From Acidobacteriota bacterium (GTDB lineage Bacteria; Acidobacteriota; Vicinamibacteria; Vicinamibacterales; UBA8438), in assembly GCA_011523485.1 (NCBI GenBank), contig WTGR01000039.1, forward strand, positions 1-8,016: a stretch of DNA of 8,016 nt, written 5' to 3'. The notes under the pieces are model-generated. The model was not told the DNA's origin. It did no database searches and saw only the letters and a list, made by a program, of their open reading frames with translations. The position numbers and the translations under genes were made by a program. Below are positions 6,730 to 8,016 of this stretch, in pieces. Numbering within the stretch: position 1 is the stretch's first letter; every line of letters begins with the position of its first letter.

Positions 6730-7194
6730 CTTCTTCACCAGCGACAGGCTGATCTGCTGGACCTCCTCGCGGGCGAAGGGCTTGCGGATGTACAGGAGCT
6801 TGTGCAGCAGGTCCACGTCGCCGATGATCGCCGACAGCGGCTTGTCCGAGTACGCGGTCATGATGACGACCTCGAGGTTGCGGTCGACAGCCCGCATGCG
6901 GCGCACCGCCTCGACGCCGTCGATGCCCGGCGGCATCCGTACGTCGACGAAGGCGACGGCGATGGGCTCGTCCGCCTCGTGCGCCTGCTCGACGGCGGCG
7001 TAGCCTTCCTGGCCGCTGCGCGCGTGCCGCAGGTCGAACGGCGGGAACCGGACCCCGGACGAGCGGTTCGGCGGATCCATGAAGGCCGCCACCAGGTCGT
7101 CGGACGCCGCCGTCGTGCGGCGCGGCAGCAGCATCTCCCGGAAGTCGTCGTGGATCTGCTCCTGATCGTCCACGACGAGGACGCGTAGGTTCAC
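6727..7194 (-). CDS. Response-regulator receiver domain protein (probably the 5' part of a split regulator)
   Basis: The 155-residue product is a single CheY-like receiver. The acidic pair D9-D10 (LVVDDQEQIHDDFREML), phospho-acceptor D84 (AFVDVRMPPG), T113 (IMTAYSD) and K138 (IRKPF) are all present, so phosphorylation by a histidine kinase is plausible; no kinase gene lies in the window. Between the first helix and second strand is an extra stretch (~24-54, including FMDPPNRSSG), typical of a receiver subgroup usually fused to further domains. The start is GTG 7194 with GGAGG six bases upstream; MNLRVLVVDD fits a receiver N-terminus. The frame stops at a TGA directly after the last helix, and the PAS-AAA+ frame resumes without a shift. 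I infer this receiver belonged to the same polypeptide and would gate the AAA+ domain. As a free protein it would be a single-domain regulator. Confidence 0.88.
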   Translation of the reverse strand: MNLRVLVVDDQEQIHDDFREMLLPRRTTAASDDLVAAFMDPPNRSSGVRFPPFDLRHARSGQEGYAAVEQAHEADEPIAVAFVDVRMPPGIDGVEAVRRMRAVDRNLEVVIMTAYSDKPLSAIIGDVDLLHKLLYIRKPFAREEVQQISLSLVKK

Positions 7195-7200
7195 GGGGAG

Positions 7201-7205
7201 CCTCC
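7201..7205 (-). promoter_or_regulatory. Shine-Dalgarno of the receiver gene
   Basis: On the minus strand GGAGG precedes GTG 7194 by six bases. This is a strong, well-spaced site that fixes the unusual GTG start. Confidence 0.65.
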
Positions 7206-7207
7206 CG

Positions 7208-7225
7208 TGTTTTTCGTATATTTCA
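7208..7225 (-). promoter_or_regulatory. AT-rich patch, possible promoter -10 region of the regulator
   Basis: The minus strand reads TGAAATATACGAAAAACA just before the Shine-Dalgarno, the most AT-rich stretch in an otherwise very GC-rich window. TATACG could serve as a -10 box with a very short leader. No recognisable -35 element lies 16-18 bp upstream, so the call is tentative. Transcription could also read through from the barrel gene only 76 bp away. Confidence 0.25.
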
Positions 7226-7252
7226 GGTTCGTGTCTTCGGTCGCCACGCAGC

Positions 7253-7270
7253 GCCGGCCCCTGACCCGGC
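7253..7270 (-). terminator. Small hairpin directly after the barrel gene stop (weak terminator candidate)
   Basis: GCCGG (7253-7257) and CCGGC (7266-7270) can pair with an 8-base loop immediately after the TAG stop of the barrel gene. The stem is only five GC pairs and no U-run follows at once, so it may merely attenuate or protect the 3' end. Read-through into the regulator gene is quite possible. Confidence 0.2.
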
Positions 7271-8016
7271 CTACCAGCCGAGGGTGGCGCGGCCCATGAA
7301 CCCGTTGCTGGCTTCGCCCTGCATCGGGGTCTCCCGCCGCTGCGCCTCGGCGGCCAGTTCGAAGTTCACGTTCCCCCGGTCCAGCACCCCGAGCCCGTAG
7401 CCGACCCGGTAGTCCCGGCCGTAGGACGAGGTCGCCAGGCCGACGCGCGGGGTCCCCACGAAGCGGGCCCCCACCGGCAGCCCGTAGCCCAACTCCGCGT
7501 CGACACGGTCGCCGGACCCGTACATCTGCTGCGAGCCCATCCCGTAGGCCATCTGGTTGCCCCACAGCGCATCGGCCCCGCCCTGCGCCTGCCCGCCCCA
7601 CGACGGGGCCACCCGAGCCGTCAGCCCCAACGGGCTCGACGGCGTCGGGTCCCAACCGAACGACAGCGACATCCCGCGTTCCGCGAACCCTTCGGCCTGG
7701 TGCACCACGAGCGTCCGCACCCGCACGTCCAGCGACAGCCCCGTCACCGTGTCGGAGAAGGCGAGGCCGCCGCCCACGTCCATGCCGGCGCCCGTCTCGG
7801 CGTCGCCGCCGTCGCGCCGCAGACCCACCTCGACCGTCGGCGTCAGCGACAGCCGGCCCCCGAGGGTGAAGCCCCGCGAGCCCTCCAGCGCCGTGCGAAC
7901 CCGCGTCACCCCCGCCTGGGAGGCGTTCAGCCGGCCCGCCGCGCCTTCGAGCAGATCGCTGGCCGCGCCCACCCACAGCGCGTCGGCCTTGAACGCCAGC
8001 GCGAACCCGCCGGTGG
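7271..8016 (-). CDS. Outer-membrane autotransporter-like beta-barrel protein (C-terminal 248 residues; N-terminus outside window)
   Basis: The frame enters the window at the right edge, two bases into a codon, and ends at TAG 7273-7271. The visible 248 residues alternate short polar and hydrophobic strands with Gly-rich turns, for example FALAFKADALWV, LSLTPTVEVGLRRDGGDAETG, GLSLDVRVRTLVVH and GLTARVAPSWGG. The sequence ends in FMGRATLGW; a terminal aromatic residue with alternating hydrophobics is the usual BAM-recognition signal of barrel proteins. I recognise the fold as the barrel type found at the C-terminus of large repeat-bearing surface proteins. The passenger lies beyond the window, so its substrate or binding role is unknown. 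The end of the left-hand Calx-beta protein (NPRLEAGLRWDGG) aligns with TPTVEVGLRRDGG here, so the two barrels are paralogues. A GTG at 7972 is in frame but is internal, since homologous strands precede it. Confidence 0.85.
   Translation of the reverse strand, partial: TGGFALAFKADALWVGAASDLLEGAAGRLNASQAGVTRVRTALEGSRGFTLGGRLSLTPTVEVGLRRDGGDAETGAGMDVGGGLAFSDTVTGLSLDVRVRTLVVHQAEGFAERGMSLSFGWDPTPSSPLGLTARVAPSWGGQAQGGADALWGNQMAYGMGSQQMYGSGDRVDAELGYGLPVGARFVGTPRVGLATSSYGRDYRVGYGLGVLDRGNVNFELAAEAQRRETPMQGEASNGFMGRATLGW

Noticed and set aside
4843..7188. Plus-strand open frame of 781 codons opposite the regulator genes
   Set aside because: Rich in Arg, His and Gln with no domain motif; it is the antisense shadow of two well-recognised minus-strand coding regions in GC-rich DNA.
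7195..7206. Short palindrome overlapping the receiver Shine-Dalgarno
   Set aside because: GGGAG and CTCCC are separated by one base, too little for a hairpin loop.
7191..7976. Minus-strand 261-codon frame whose TGA overlaps the receiver GTG by four bases
   Set aside because: The overlap looks like translational coupling, but the product is Arg/Gly-rich and out of frame with the clear barrel sequence, which has its own natural end (ATLGW, TAG).

Overview
The window is very GC-rich, and every gene I can support reads on the minus strand. I infer an uncultured, high-GC, Gram-negative bacterium. Acidobacteriota or a proteobacterium would fit the outer-membrane barrels and the sigma54 activator, but nothing here fixes the phylum. 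No rRNA, tRNA, CRISPR array, insertion sequence or plus-strand gene is visible. The many long plus-strand frames are antisense shadows of GC-rich genes.

In order of transcription (right to left), positions 8016-7271 hold the last 248 codons of an outer-membrane beta-barrel protein cut by the window edge. After a 76-bp gap comes a regulatory reading frame (7194-5302): a receiver domain, one in-frame TGA, then a short linker, a PAS domain, a sigma54-interacting AAA+ domain and a Fis-type helix-turn-helix. The frame is the same on both sides of the TGA, and no good start follows it. The two pieces therefore look like one REC-PAS-AAA+-HTH activator broken at, or recoded through, a single codon. 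A 410-bp gap with several inverted repeats follows (5301-4892). Then comes a very large secreted protein (4891 to beyond position 1, at least 1630 residues). It has a signal peptide, about eleven Calx-beta-like repeats in three sequence classes, a helical linker, a Gly/Ser-rich stretch and the first part of an autotransporter-like barrel.

The two barrels are related: the point where the left-hand protein leaves the window aligns with an LR-x-DGG motif in the right-hand one. The simplest reading is a cell-surface locus in which a sigma54 activator sits between two outer-membrane barrel genes and may control one or both. No convincing sigma54 promoter was found inside the window, so the regulatory link is an inference from gene order. 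The most notable points are the in-frame TGA, the layered repeat history of the large surface protein, and the inverted-repeat-rich gap in front of it.
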